Source: Defluviimonas salinarum
GTDB taxonomy: Bacteria; Pseudomonadota; Alphaproteobacteria; Rhodobacterales; Rhodobacteraceae
Direction: 5' to 3'
Length of the DNA stretch: 64,000 nucleotides
Assembly (NCBI RefSeq): GCF_026013545.1
Contig: NZ_JAPDOG010000019.1
Coordinates: 1 to 64,000, forward strand
The notes under the pieces are model-generated. The model saw nothing but the letters and a program-made list of their open reading frames with translations. It searched no databases and had not been told where the DNA came from. Each line of letters begins with the position of its first letter. The stretch's first letter is position 1. The position numbers and the translations under genes were made by a program. Below, piece after piece: positions 1-8,598 of this stretch.

Positions 1-275
1 ATAGCCCTTGGCGCGTTCGGTCTCGAAGGCGGCGAGCGTCTCCTCCCGGCTGCCGATGCGGATGACCGAGAGCACCGGCAGGCTCTCGGCGACGCGCCCG
101 CCCCAGAGGTCGACCAGGGGCAGCCCGTGCACCTTGGCGCAGAGATCCCAGAGCGCCATCTCGAGCGCCGTCTTGGCGTTGCCGTGACCACGCAGGGCCG
201 CCGCGATGTCGGCGAGGATCGCCGCCACCCGGCGCGGATCGCGGCCGAGGACGACCGGCGCGACGTGGCGGATAG
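1..275 (-). pseudogene. Enolase-superfamily (mandelate racemase/muconate lactonizing type) gene fragment
   Basis: The minus strand reads open from about 282 to the window edge. It gives about 92 residues typical of the N-terminal cap to barrel transition of this superfamily: an IAPxxLGRDP-like segment, then KTALEMALWDLCAKVHGLPL and VDLWGG. Family members abstract a proton alpha to a carboxylate, and some act as racemases or epimerases of amino-acid betaines. The N-terminal capping region is missing because the frame runs straight into the start of an IS6 transposase near 270. The catalytic residues lie beyond the window. The substrate class is unknown; a betaine epimerase would suit the neighbourhood, but that is inference. 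Confidence 0.65.
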
Positions 276-399
276 CATCACCGCCAGGCGGTTGATCTCG
301 GGGCTCGTCTTGAAGTAACGAAATGGGGAACGTTTGCTCATGGCCGAACGCTATCGGCCACCTGTCCGGGCCTCAAGCCAGGTTCTTCTGACAGAGCCA
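268..399 (-). mobile_element. IS6-family remnant, left end only
   Basis: The terminal sequence GGCTCTGTCAGAAGAACC (399 down to 382) is followed by the ATG of an IS6-type transposase at 341, which reads MSKRSPFRYFKTSPEINRLA and then loses similarity near 270. The same left end occurs at 10488 and 10981. Only about 23 codons remain, fused to the enolase-superfamily fragment, so this scar marks where the element removed that gene's 5' part. Confidence 0.75.
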
Positions 400-405
400 G
401 TGCGT

Positions 406-1722
406 CTAGACCGCGTCCGGAAATCCTATCATCGGCGCGGCGCCTTCGCTCCCCCGAAACGCTACCGCAATTATCTGGTCGGCCGCCAGATCAACGCCGT
501 TTTCAGGGACCATGCGGCGGGCGTTTTCCTTCAGCGTCTCGCGCATCAGCGTATCCTCAAGTGCCGATCGCATCACCGCTACCAGTTCCTTCGTCGTCCA
601 ATGCGCACGATGGAGCCACCTGCCTGTCCCGGTTTCAACAGCACGGCGGGCGTTGTCGTGACCGTCCCAGCAATAGGGCATGATGAGCGACGGCACACCG
701 CAATATAGCGCTTCGCAGAAGCTGTTATTGCCGCCGTGGTGGATGAAGAGATCCGCCTTGGCCACGACACTTGGCTGCGGGAACCACTGATCGAGAATGA
801 TATTGTCAGGTACCGCGCGATAGGCGTCCCGGAATGCGCCGACATTGACGAGGAAACGGGCAGGAAACTCGGCGAACACGGCGATCAGTCGCTTAATTAG
901 GTCGGTATCCAATGCACCGAGGCTACCGAAAGAGACATAGACCAGCGGCCCCTCGCCCGCCGCGAACTCCGGAACATTATAAGGCGCCTCCTGCCGGACG
1001 CATCCTTCGAGGAAAGTGAAGCGCGCAGTGTCCAGCGGGACCTGCCGTTCATGACGCAGGATCGAAGGGGCCAGCAGAAGATTGTGCCAGGGCGACGGCT
1101 CGAGGAACCGGCACTCGTCGAGCGGCGGTACGCCATGACGGGTGCGGAAACTGTTGAACCGGGCATGGACCGGCCCGACCGCGGCATTGTAGCGTTCGGC
1201 GAAGGCCCGCCATTGCGCTTGGTCATCCCCCGGAAGACCAGACAAATATGGCGGAACATTCGGATCCGGCAGCTCGGTTTCAGCGCAGGAGATCACCCGC
1301 ACCCAGGGACAGCCCGCACGAAGTATCGCGGGAAACATCACAACGTTGTCGAGAACGACCGTATCGGGTCTGAGCCTTTGCAATAGCGCGAACAGCGGTG
1401 CCTCGGCTTGTTCGGCGGTCTCCACGATCGCGTCCCATGTGGGGGCAACATAGGTTTCGATCTGGTCGTCGGGGTCGAGATCGAAATGAGGCTGGTGGCG
1501 GCTGATGAAATCCTGCCAGTAGGTTTCCGGCGCAGATGCGTCGGCCAGCGGCAGATGGTATTCCTGAAAGCCGTATTCCGCGAAGACGCCGGAAAACCCC
1601 GCGTGGCAGATGAAGACCGGCCTCGCGCCTCGCGCCTTCAAAGCCCGCGCGATGCCGACGCAGTTCAGAGCGGCGCCGAAGCTTGCCTCGGGGAAAAGCG
1701 CAATGGTGGGGCCGACGTTCAT
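406..1722 (-). CDS. GT1/MGT-like glycosyltransferase (paralogue 1)
   Basis: A predicted soluble UDP-glycosyltransferase-like protein of 438 residues, with a two-Rossmann GT-B layout. The N-terminal half begins with TIALFPEASFGAALN; the C-terminal donor half holds VYVSFGSLG and the HHGGNNSFCEALYCGVPSLI donor loop. The DQ pair that usually contacts the donor sugar is replaced by WDGHDNA, as in the paralogue at 6614. The start is taken at 1722: the longer reading upstream lies inside the GntR gene, and GACGGA precedes this ATG. Its start sits 4 nt past the regulator's stop, so the two are probably translationally coupled. The acceptor is unknown; linkage to a small-molecule importer suggests a small molecule rather than a polymer. 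Confidence 0.8.
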   Translation of the reverse strand: MNVGPTIALFPEASFGAALNCVGIARALKARGARPVFICHAGFSGVFAEYGFQEYHLPLADASAPETYWQDFISRHQPHFDLDPDDQIETYVAPTWDAIVETAEQAEAPLFALLQRLRPDTVVLDNVVMFPAILRAGCPWVRVISCAETELPDPNVPPYLSGLPGDDQAQWRAFAERYNAAVGPVHARFNSFRTRHGVPPLDECRFLEPSPWHNLLLAPSILRHERQVPLDTARFTFLEGCVRQEAPYNVPEFAAGEGPLVYVSFGSLGALDTDLIKRLIAVFAEFPARFLVNVGAFRDAYRAVPDNIILDQWFPQPSVVAKADLFIHHGGNNSFCEALYCGVPSLIMPYCWDGHDNARRAVETGTGRWLHRAHWTTKELVAVMRSALEDTLMRETLKENARRMVPENGVDLAADQIIAVAFRGSEGAAPMIGFPDAV

Positions 1723-1726
1723 TCCG

Positions 1727-2743
1727 TCATCGATCGTGCGAAGTGGTGCGGATGGCAAGCGGCGGCACGCCGCGGTTCGCGGCCCTTGGCCGTTGGCTGC
1801 GCGACAGGCGCAGGTGGACGCGCAGCAGGTCGGCCGCGACCATGACTTGACCGCTTTCCAGATGATCGAGGATTTGGAGATGCTCGTGCATAGCCTGCCT
1901 GAGCCGCACGACATTGCTGCTCACCGCTGCGCCAGGCAAGCCGCGTAGGCGGTGATGGGCAACGAGCACCCCGCTGACGTAGCGGTTCGATGCTCCGCGC
2001 GCAATCAGCATGTGAAACTCGAGGTCCAGCCGACGAAAACGGTTGCCATCGAGGCGGTCGTCGGGTTCCGCCAGAAGCGTCACCATTGCGCGGCGCAGCG
2101 CGGCGGCCCGATCCTGATCGAGCGCGAATCCCGGTGTTGTCAAGGCAGCAGGTTCGAGAATCAGCCGGAAATCGAGGCTGTCGGACTGCGACTCAGGACT
2201 GTCGGGAAGTTTGGCGAAGACCCAGGACTGGCCTGGCGCGCGCGAAACGAGACCATCCTCAGCCAGGGTGCCGAGCGCCTTGAGGACTGTCCGGCGATCG
2301 GAAGCATAGCGGCGCATCACCTCGCCCACCGTCACGGTCTCGTCAAGGCGGCGGGCGGCGCGGTCGCGAATGATGCGGGCTGCAAGCTCGGCCTCCTCGG
2401 GGTCGGGCAGCGGCTCGGCAAAGGCGCCGGCGAGGGACACTCCGCTGGCCAGACGGTAGCCCTTATCTGTCTCGTGTTCGACAAGACCCTGTTTCGTCAG
2501 GAGTTTCAGCGCCGCGCGGACGGGCGTGCGCGAGACGTTGCACTGCGTGGCGAGGAACTGTTCTGGAAGGTGCGCGCCGGGCCCCATCCCCCGTTCACGC
2601 GCGACATCGAGAATACGGCGTGCGAGATCCAGATGGTTCTGGCGCGGTCGTGACGAAGCGGTTCTGCTGCCGGTTCTCTGCATCATCCTTCCATCTCGCA
2701 GGGGGGTATCCCCGCCGCCTAGGATATTGACGTATTTTTTCAC
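1727..2743 (-). CDS. GntR/FCD-family regulator with two winged-helix segments
   Basis: A predicted cytoplasmic repressor. Residues about 38-98 form a GntR winged helix (CNVSRTPVRAALKLLTKQGL). A second helix-turn-helix-like stretch follows at about 120-180 (VGEVMRRYASDRRTVLKAL), then an FCD-like ligand domain (about 190-310) with FHMLIARGASNRYV. A GTG at 2743 gives 338 residues; ATGs at 2686 and 2683 behind GGAAGG are alternative starts that keep both DNA-binding parts. It is divergent from the importer operon at 2855 and probably controls it together with the downstream glycosyltransferase. The ligand is unknown. Confidence 0.8.
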   Translation of the reverse strand: MKKYVNILGGGDTPLRDGRMMQRTGSRTASSRPRQNHLDLARRILDVARERGMGPGAHLPEQFLATQCNVSRTPVRAALKLLTKQGLVEHETDKGYRLASGVSLAGAFAEPLPDPEEAELAARIIRDRAARRLDETVTVGEVMRRYASDRRTVLKALGTLAEDGLVSRAPGQSWVFAKLPDSPESQSDSLDFRLILEPAALTTPGFALDQDRAAALRRAMVTLLAEPDDRLDGNRFRRLDLEFHMLIARGASNRYVSGVLVAHHRLRGLPGAAVSSNVVRLRQAMHEHLQILDHLESGQVMVAADLLRVHLRLSRSQRPRAANRGVPPLAIRTTSHDR

Positions 2744-2854
2744 TGAATAATACTATCTGGTCAAGGCGATCAGCCTAAGGTCGTCCAGTATCGGTTCTAA
2801 ATGCAAAAATAATACAGTCGACTTCGGTCAGCACCCAACAGAAGAGGACCTGAA
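2744..2854. promoter_or_regulatory. Divergent control region of the importer/glycosyltransferase block
   Basis: This 111-nt AT-richer gap separates the GntR gene from the binding-protein gene. The octamer AATAATAC occurs as a direct repeat at 2746-2753 and 2808-2815, 62 nt apart (about six helical turns), which would suit paired operator sites. AGAGGA stands before the ATG at 2855. No convincing -35/-10 pair could be fixed on either strand. Confidence 0.4.
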
Positions 2855-3910
2855 ATGACACAGCAGAACTCTCATTTTCGGCAATTGCTGGCCGGCGTGG
2901 CCGCCGCTGGTCTTGCCGCCGCCGGCCCGGCTTCGGCCGAACTGGTGATCTCGAACTGGGACGGCTACATGGCGCCGGACGCGGTCACGGCCTTCACAAG
3001 TGAAACCGGTGAGGCCGCCGAGATGGTCGTCCATGCCACCAACGAGGAAATCATGGGTAAGCTGATCGCGTCGGGCGGCGCGGGTTACGACGTCGTGTTC
3101 GTCTCTTCGCCCTTCGCAGAGGTTCTGCACAACCTTGACCTCTTGGAGCCGATCGATGCGGGCAAGGTGCCGAATATCGTCAATCTCTATCCCGAGGCGG
3201 CCGCCTTGCCGCACGATCCGGGCAACACGTTCTCGGTGCCCTATGCCTGGGGCACGACGGGCCTTTGCTACCGCTCCGACCTCGTATCGCCCGAGCCGAC
3301 GTCGTGGAACGACCTCCTCCATCCGGCCGAAGCTCAGGTGGGCAAGGTCACGCTTCTCGGCACAGACCGCTGGCTTCTGGCCGCCGGGTTCCTTTCACAC
3401 GGCTTTTCCGTCAATGAAACTGACCAGGCCAAGCTCGACGAGGTCGAGGCCGACCTGATCGAGGCCAAGAAGACGATGCTCGCCTTTGACGACACGACGT
3501 TCTATTCGAAGCTGGTTTCCGGCGAGGCGACGCTGGTCCACGCGTGGGACGGCTGGTGCAACTACGGCATCGCCGAGAACCCGGACATCAAGTTCATGAT
3601 CCCGTCAGAAGGATCGGACCTCTGGGTCGACACGATGGTGGTGATGAAGGCTTCCGAGAACAAGGACGGCGCGTTCAAGTTCATCAACTACATCCTCGAC
3701 GCCAAGAACCATGCCTGGGCGGCCGAGAACATCCTTTACAAGGTGCCGAACAAGCCGGCGATGGAGAGCCTTTCAGCGGACATGGCCGCGACCTATCCCA
3801 ATATGGGCATGGCACCCGCTGACCTCGTCGCACTCGAGCAGCTCCGCGACGTGGGCGATGCCAGCCGCGCCTATGCCAAGGCCGTCAGCGCGATCAAGGC
3901 CGCGCAGTGA
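2855..3910 (+). CDS. Periplasmic binding protein, spermidine/putrescine (PotD/PotF) type
   Basis: A 351-residue solute receptor. Residues 1-28 are a signal peptide ending in PASA, and the mature protein opens ELVISNWDGYMAPD, the usual polyamine-binding-protein start. Later landmarks are YDVVFVSSPFAEVL, the hinge-region PYAWGTTGLCYR, and VHAWDGWCNYG. It would deliver ligand to the two permeases and ATPase encoded next. Family members bind polyamines, but relatives also bind opines, betaines and other cationic amines, and the GT/cupin/dehydrogenase company argues for something other than plain putrescine. First gene of the plus-strand operon; the start follows AGAGGACCTGAA. Confidence 0.9.
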   Translation: MTQQNSHFRQLLAGVAAAGLAAAGPASAELVISNWDGYMAPDAVTAFTSETGEAAEMVVHATNEEIMGKLIASGGAGYDVVFVSSPFAEVLHNLDLLEPIDAGKVPNIVNLYPEAAALPHDPGNTFSVPYAWGTTGLCYRSDLVSPEPTSWNDLLHPAEAQVGKVTLLGTDRWLLAAGFLSHGFSVNETDQAKLDEVEADLIEAKKTMLAFDDTTFYSKLVSGEATLVHAWDGWCNYGIAENPDIKFMIPSEGSDLWVDTMVVMKASENKDGAFKFINYILDAKNHAWAAENILYKVPNKPAMESLSADMAATYPNMGMAPADLVALEQLRDVGDASRAYAKAVSAIKAAQ

Positions 3911-3917
3911 CCTGAGA

Positions 3918-3939
3918 TGCGGGGCCATTTAGCCCCGCA
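3918..3939 (+). other. Intercistronic hairpin after the binding-protein gene
   Basis: TGCGGGGC and GCCCCGCA form a perfect 8-bp stem with a 6-nt loop, 8 nt after the stop codon. There is no T-run, so it is better read as a 3' mRNA-stabilising or partial-termination hairpin that keeps the receptor in excess over the permeases, which is common in ABC import operons. Confidence 0.6.
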
Positions 3940-3964
3940 CCGTTTCCCGGAAAAGACCCCTCGC

Positions 3965-4831
3965 GTGCAGAGCCCGAATACCCGCTCGACCCTCCTGATG
4001 GCGCCGGCCCTTCTGTGGCTGACGGCATTGATGGTCGTTCCCTGCGGGCTGATCTTCGCGCTCGGCTTCTTCCGGCGCGGACTTTACGGCGGGATCGAGT
4101 ATACCTTCACGCTGGAAAACTTCGCGCTGATCGTCGATCCGCTCTATGCCGGGATCTTCCTGACCTCGGCGCGGATCGCGGGCCTTGCGACCCTGATCGC
4201 CGTCATCATCGGCTATGCCGCCGCCTATGCCATCGCCGCCGCGCCGCGCCACCGCCAGCCGCTTCTTCTCTTCCTCGCCGTCCTGCCCTTCTGGTCGAAC
4301 TACCTGATCCGCACCTATGCCTGGATCGTTCTGCTGAACCGCGAGGGGCTGATCACGCAAGGCCTGCGCATGCTGGGATACGAGGGCGAGCCGCCGTCGA
4401 TGCTCTATACCGAAGGCGCGGTGATTACCGGGCTCGTCTACAACTACCTGCCCTTCGTGATCCTCGCCTGCTACGCGCCGCTTGCCCGGCTGAACCCGGA
4501 GCTTGCCGAGGCGTCGCGCGACCTCGGCGCCTCGGCCTTCACCACGTTCCGCCGGGTGATCCTGCCGATGACGGTGCCGGGGATCGCCGCCGGCGCGGTC
4601 TTCGTCTTCGTCCTCTCCATCGGCAATTTCATCACCCCCGCCCTGCTCGGCGGCGGCCGCTTCCAGATGATGGGCAACCTGATCTACGCGCAGTTCCTGA
4701 CTGCGAACGACTGGCCCTTCGGCGCGGCGATCTCCATGGTGCTGATCGCGATCATGATGGGGCTTCTGACGCTTCAGGCCATTGCCGCCGAGAAGGGCGC
4801 GGGCGAGAAGCGGGAGGGCGCCGATGGCTGA
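3965..4831 (+). CDS. ABC permease, PotB type
   Basis: Inner-membrane subunit of the importer with about six hydrophobic helices and the cytoplasmic coupling (EAA) loop EASRDLGASAFTTFRRVILP. The GTG at 3965 is chosen as start (288 residues) because an in-frame ATG at 3917 lies within the hairpin at 3918-3939; GGAAAAG precedes the GTG. The last 8 nt overlap the next permease gene, so the pair is co-translated. Confidence 0.85.
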   Translation: MQSPNTRSTLLMAPALLWLTALMVVPCGLIFALGFFRRGLYGGIEYTFTLENFALIVDPLYAGIFLTSARIAGLATLIAVIIGYAAAYAIAAAPRHRQPLLLFLAVLPFWSNYLIRTYAWIVLLNREGLITQGLRMLGYEGEPPSMLYTEGAVITGLVYNYLPFVILACYAPLARLNPELAEASRDLGASAFTTFRRVILPMTVPGIAAGAVFVFVLSIGNFITPALLGGGRFQMMGNLIYAQFLTANDWPFGAAISMVLIAIMMGLLTLQAIAAEKGAGEKREGADG

Positions 4832-5618
4832 CCGTTCGCCCGCCACCCGCCGCAGCCTTGCCGCCGTTCTCGTTGCGGTCTTCGCTTTCCTCTACATCCC
4901 CATCGCGACACTTGTCGCGCTCAGTTTCAACGAGGGTGGCCTGCCCACCGCCTGGACCGGCTTTTCGGTCAAATGGTACGGCGCGCTGATGGCGAACCGC
5001 GACATCCTTTCGGCCGCTCTCAACACGCTGATCGTCGCTGTGATCTCGACCGCCATCGCCGCGGTTCTGGGAACCCTCCTCGCGCTCGGGATCGAAACGC
5101 GCAGACGGAAAGGGCGGGCGCTGGAGGCCCTGGTGTTTGCCCCGATGATCATTCCCGACATCGTACTGGCCATTGCACTCCTGAGCTTCTTCTCGCTCCT
5201 GAAGGTGCCGATGGGGCTGCACACGATCATCCTCTCTCATGTCGTCTTCAACCTTGCCTTCGTCTCCGCCGTCGTCCGGGCCCGGCTGAAAAGTTTCGAC
5301 TGGTCGGTGACCGAGGCTTCGGCCGATCTTGGCGCTTCCGCCCTCACCACCTTCCGCCGGGTGACGCTGCCCCTGATCCTGCCCGCCGTCATCGCGGGCG
5401 CGCTTCTCGCCTTCACCCTGTCGGTCGATGAGTTCATCATCGCCTTCTTCACCGCCGGGGCCGGTCGTGCCTCCACGACGCTTCCGATGCAGATCTTCGC
5501 GATGATCCGCTTCGGCGTGACGCCCGAGATCAATGCGCTGGCGACATTGGTGATGATCGTCTCGGTCACGGCGCTGACCCTGTCGCAACGGCTCAACAAG
5601 GGGGTAATCGCGCCGTGA
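4824..5618 (+). CDS. ABC permease, PotC type
   Basis: Second membrane subunit, 264 residues and about six helices, with the coupling loop EASADLGASALTTFRRVTLP nearly matching that of its partner. The ATG at 4824 follows GGGAGGG and overlaps the previous stop. The end overlaps the ATPase gene by GTGA. It contains SVDEFIIAFFTAG, typical of PotC-type permeases. Confidence 0.88.
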   Translation: MADRSPATRRSLAAVLVAVFAFLYIPIATLVALSFNEGGLPTAWTGFSVKWYGALMANRDILSAALNTLIVAVISTAIAAVLGTLLALGIETRRRKGRALEALVFAPMIIPDIVLAIALLSFFSLLKVPMGLHTIILSHVVFNLAFVSAVVRARLKSFDWSVTEASADLGASALTTFRRVTLPLILPAVIAGALLAFTLSVDEFIIAFFTAGAGRASTTLPMQIFAMIRFGVTPEINALATLVMIVSVTALTLSQRLNKGVIAP

Positions 5619-6598
5619 CAGCACTTCTGTCCATCGACGGCGTGAGCAAACGCTTCGGAGCCGTGACGGCGGTCGACGGGCTGTCGCTCGACATCATGGA
5701 AAACGAGTTCTTCGCGCTTCTTGGCGCGTCCGGGTCGGGAAAGACCACGCTTCTCAGGATGCTCGCGGGGTTTGAGACGCCGGATGCGGGCGCGATCCAC
5801 CTCGACGGCGCCGATATCTCGCGTGTTCCGCCGAACCGGCGGCCGGTGAACCTGATGTTCCAGAGCTATGCGCTCTTCCCGCATATGACTGTCGAGGGGA
5901 ACATCGCCTACGGGCTGGAGATGGAGCGCCTGCCCCGGTCGGAAATCGCTTCGCGCGTGGCTGAGATCATGGAGACCACCGAGCTTGCGCCGATGGCAAA
6001 GCGAAAACCCGACCAGCTGTCGGGCGGCCAAAGGCAACGCGTGGCGCTCGCGCGGGCACTGGTCAAACGGCCGCGTTTGCTGCTCCTCGACGAGCCCCTG
6101 GGCGCGCTCGACAAGAAGCTCCGCGCGGCGATGCAACTCGAACTCAAGCGGCTCCAGCACGACGTCGGCATCACCTTCATCGTCGTGACCCACGACCAGG
6201 AGGAGGCGTTGGTCATGGCGGACCGCGTGGCGATCCTGAAGGACGGGCGGCTTCTGCAATGCGGCACACCGCACGAGGTCTACGAGCACCCAGCGAACCG
6301 CTTCGCCGCCGATTTCATCGGCGTGATGAACTTCATAGAGGAAGGTGGCCGAACGCTCGCCGTCCGGCCTGAGCGCTTACATCTCTTCCCCGACCGGGCT
6401 GATCGCACGGTCGAGGGCCGGGTAACGGCGCGCGCTTATCACGGGCTCGACTTGCAGCTTCACGTCGCAACCCCGTTGTCGCCAAAGCCGCTTCTCGTCC
6501 GCCTGACCGCCAACGCTGCTGACAGGCGTCCGGTGTCCGAGGGCGATACCGTCACGCTCGGCTGGAACGACGCCGATACACGCCAATTCAACGATTAG
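5615..6598 (+). CDS. ABC transporter ATPase, PotA type
   Basis: The cytoplasmic motor of the importer, 327 residues from a GTG. Walker A is GASGSGKTT (about 37-45), the signature is LSGGQRQRVALARAL, Walker B is LLLLDEPLGALD, and the switch His is in VVTHDQEEA. A shortened TOBE-like tail follows (LAVRPERLHLFP), so the protein is smaller than E. coli PotA (378 residues). The gene runs straight into the glycosyltransferase 15 nt later. Confidence 0.92.
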   Translation: MTALLSIDGVSKRFGAVTAVDGLSLDIMENEFFALLGASGSGKTTLLRMLAGFETPDAGAIHLDGADISRVPPNRRPVNLMFQSYALFPHMTVEGNIAYGLEMERLPRSEIASRVAEIMETTELAPMAKRKPDQLSGGQRQRVALARALVKRPRLLLLDEPLGALDKKLRAAMQLELKRLQHDVGITFIVVTHDQEEALVMADRVAILKDGRLLQCGTPHEVYEHPANRFAADFIGVMNFIEEGGRTLAVRPERLHLFPDRADRTVEGRVTARAYHGLDLQLHVATPLSPKPLLVRLTANAADRRPVSEGDTVTLGWNDADTRQFND

Positions 6599-6613
6599 AA
6601 CAGGGAGACACTC

Positions 6614-7891
6614 ATGGCCCAGAAAATCTTCGCCTTCTTCCCCGAAGCCGCCTTTGGCCCGGCACTGAACTCCGTCGGCATCGCGCAAGCGGTCGAGGCG
6701 CTTGGCCACAAGGCGGTGTTCCTGTCCGACCCCGGTTTCGTCGAGGTCTATCAGGGCTACGGGTTCGAGGCGCATCCCGTCGCCTTGTCGGAACCGATGC
6801 CGCCCGAGCAGATGGCGAAGTTCTGGGAGGACTTCATCAACGGCCACATCCCGAATTTCCGCAAGGCACCGATCGACCAGATCGACAACTATGTGAAGGA
6901 TTGCTGGGAGGCCATCGTCGACAGCGCGAAATGGGCGCAGAAGGACCTGCCGGGCGTGCTGGACAAGGTGAAGCCCGACGTGATCGCCGTCGACAATGTC
7001 ATCCTCTTCCCCGCGATCAAGCAATACGGCGTGCCTTGGGTCCGTGTCATCTCCTGCTCGGAAAACGAGATCGAGGACGAAGGGATCCCGCCGCACCTCT
7101 CGGGTTGCGGCGAGAACGACGCGGCCTGCCACAAGGCGTTCCGCGACCGGTTCAACACCGTGATCAAGCCTATCCATGACGACTTCAACGCGTTCCTCGC
7201 CGAATGCGGCGAGGATGCCTATCCGATCGGCCAGTTCTTCGAAGCCTCGCCCTACATGAACCTCCTCCTCTACCCCGAGCCGGTGAAGTTCCAACGCGAC
7301 GTGCCGCTGGACCCCGGGCAGTTCCAGTATCTCGAAGGCTGTGTGCGGAAGGAGGAACCCTATGAGGTGCCGACCTTTGCAAAGAACAATGATGGCCCGC
7401 TGCTCTACGTCTCGTTCGGCTCGCTCGGCGCGGGTGACACCGACCTTCTGAAGCGGATCATCGCGGCCCTGGCGAATTCGCCCTACCGTGCGCTCGTGAA
7501 TATCGGCGACTATGCGGCCGAATATTCCGACCTGCCGGGCAACGTGCAGGTGGCAGGCTGGTTCCCGCAGCCCTCGGTCATTCCGCAAGTCGACGCGGTG
7601 ATCCATCACGGGGGCAACAATTCTTTCACCGAATGCCTCTACTTCGGCAAGCCCGCGATCATCATGCCCTATGTCTGGGACGGCCATGACAACGCCACGC
7701 GGGTCCAGGAAACCGGCCACGGCTTCAAGATGCCGCGCTACGACTGGACCGATGCCGAGCTACTGGCGAAGATCGAGACCTGCCTGACCGACAAGGCGAT
7801 GGCGGCGAAGCTCGCCGCGACATCAAAGCATATGCAATCCCAGAGCGGTCCGGCCAAGGCCGCGAAGCTTCTAGAAGGGCTCGCGAAGTGA
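6614..7891 (+). CDS. GT1/MGT-like glycosyltransferase (paralogue 2)
   Basis: A 425-residue GT-B fold protein, paralogous along its whole length to the product of 406-1722. Landmarks are FFPEAAFGPALNSVGIAQA (N-terminal Rossmann), LLYVSFGSLG (about 264-273), the donor loop HHGGNNSFTE (331-340) and WDGHDNA (355-361) in place of the usual DQ. A good Shine-Dalgarno (AGGGAGA) precedes the ATG. It sits inside the importer operon, between the ATPase and the cupins, so its acceptor is probably the imported compound or a derivative. Sugar donor and product are not predictable here. Confidence 0.82.
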   Translation: MAQKIFAFFPEAAFGPALNSVGIAQAVEALGHKAVFLSDPGFVEVYQGYGFEAHPVALSEPMPPEQMAKFWEDFINGHIPNFRKAPIDQIDNYVKDCWEAIVDSAKWAQKDLPGVLDKVKPDVIAVDNVILFPAIKQYGVPWVRVISCSENEIEDEGIPPHLSGCGENDAACHKAFRDRFNTVIKPIHDDFNAFLAECGEDAYPIGQFFEASPYMNLLLYPEPVKFQRDVPLDPGQFQYLEGCVRKEEPYEVPTFAKNNDGPLLYVSFGSLGAGDTDLLKRIIAALANSPYRALVNIGDYAAEYSDLPGNVQVAGWFPQPSVIPQVDAVIHHGGNNSFTECLYFGKPAIIMPYVWDGHDNATRVQETGHGFKMPRYDWTDAELLAKIETCLTDKAMAAKLAATSKHMQSQSGPAKAAKLLEGLAK

Positions 7892-8253
7892 GCTCGGCAC
7901 CGCATTTTCATGACGCCTCTACCCGGGCAGACCTCGTCGACTGGGGCGCCCAGCCCGACGCGATTTCGGGCGCCTCGCGATCCTCGGGCAAACTCGTCCA
8001 CAAGGGGCCGGGGAACCGGCCCGAAATCGGCATCTGGGTCTGCACGCCGGGGCGCTGGCGGCTCTCCATCCCGCGCGACGAGTTCTGCCATTTCGTCGCC
8101 GGCCGGGCCACCTATCGCTCCGATACGGGCGAGGTGATCGAGGTCACGCCGGGCACCGCCGTGATGTTTCCCGCGGGCTGGACGGGGGAATGCGAGGTGC
8201 ACGCGACCATGCGCAACACCTACTACCTTTCCGATCGCGAGGCCGACAAATGA
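7888..8253 (+). CDS. Small single-domain cupin (cupin_3/DUF861-like), copy 1
   Basis: 121 residues from a GTG overlapping the glycosyltransferase stop. The conserved block IWVCTPGRWRLSIPRDEFCH, followed by VTPGTAVMFPAGWTGECEVH, matches small cupins related to the ureidoglycine-aminohydrolase/EutQ-like group. Such barrels bind a metal or small ligand and may act as isomerases, hydrolases or sensors. It is the first of three tandem paralogues (7888-8946) linked by overlaps or short gaps, which implies co-expression. Confidence 0.75.
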   Translation: MSSAPHFHDASTRADLVDWGAQPDAISGASRSSGKLVHKGPGNRPEIGIWVCTPGRWRLSIPRDEFCHFVAGRATYRSDTGEVIEVTPGTAVMFPAGWTGECEVHATMRNTYYLSDREADK

Positions 8254-8591
8254 CAACCCCCAACTGGCCCGACGCTACCGAAGTCACGCTCGACGACTGG
8301 GGCCCGAGCAATAACGTGATCGAAGGCGCGCCGCATCTCTCGGGCAAGGTGATGCATGCCAACCCTGACGGGTCGAGCGAATGCGGCCTCTGGTCCTGCA
8401 CGCCCGGCAAGCGGCGCGTCACCATCCCCTCGGACGAGTTCTGCTACTTCGTCGCGGGCAAGGGCCGTTATGTCGCCGATGACGGGCAGGAGATCCCCAT
8501 CGCCCCCGGCGCGATGGTCTTCTTCCCCGCCGGCTGGACCGGCCTCTGCATCGTCACCGAAACCGCCACCAAGGCTTTCATGAGCCGCTAG
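8250..8591 (+). CDS. Small single-domain cupin, copy 2
   Basis: 113 residues, with its ATG overlapping the previous stop (ATGA). It repeats the same layout: TLDDWGPSNNVIEG, LWSCTPGKRRVTIPSDEFCY, then APGAMVFFPAGWTG. The short DDW-containing N-terminus is shared with copies 1 and 3. Its function is not recognised beyond the fold. Confidence 0.75.
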   Translation: MTTPNWPDATEVTLDDWGPSNNVIEGAPHLSGKVMHANPDGSSECGLWSCTPGKRRVTIPSDEFCYFVAGKGRYVADDGQEIPIAPGAMVFFPAGWTGLCIVTETATKAFMSR

Positions 8592-8598
8592 GAGTCCC

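Noticed and set aside
3917-3964. ATG at 3917 as the start of the PotB-type permease
   Set aside because: It lies inside a perfect hairpin right behind the previous stop and adds unusual residues; the GTG at 3965 is better placed.
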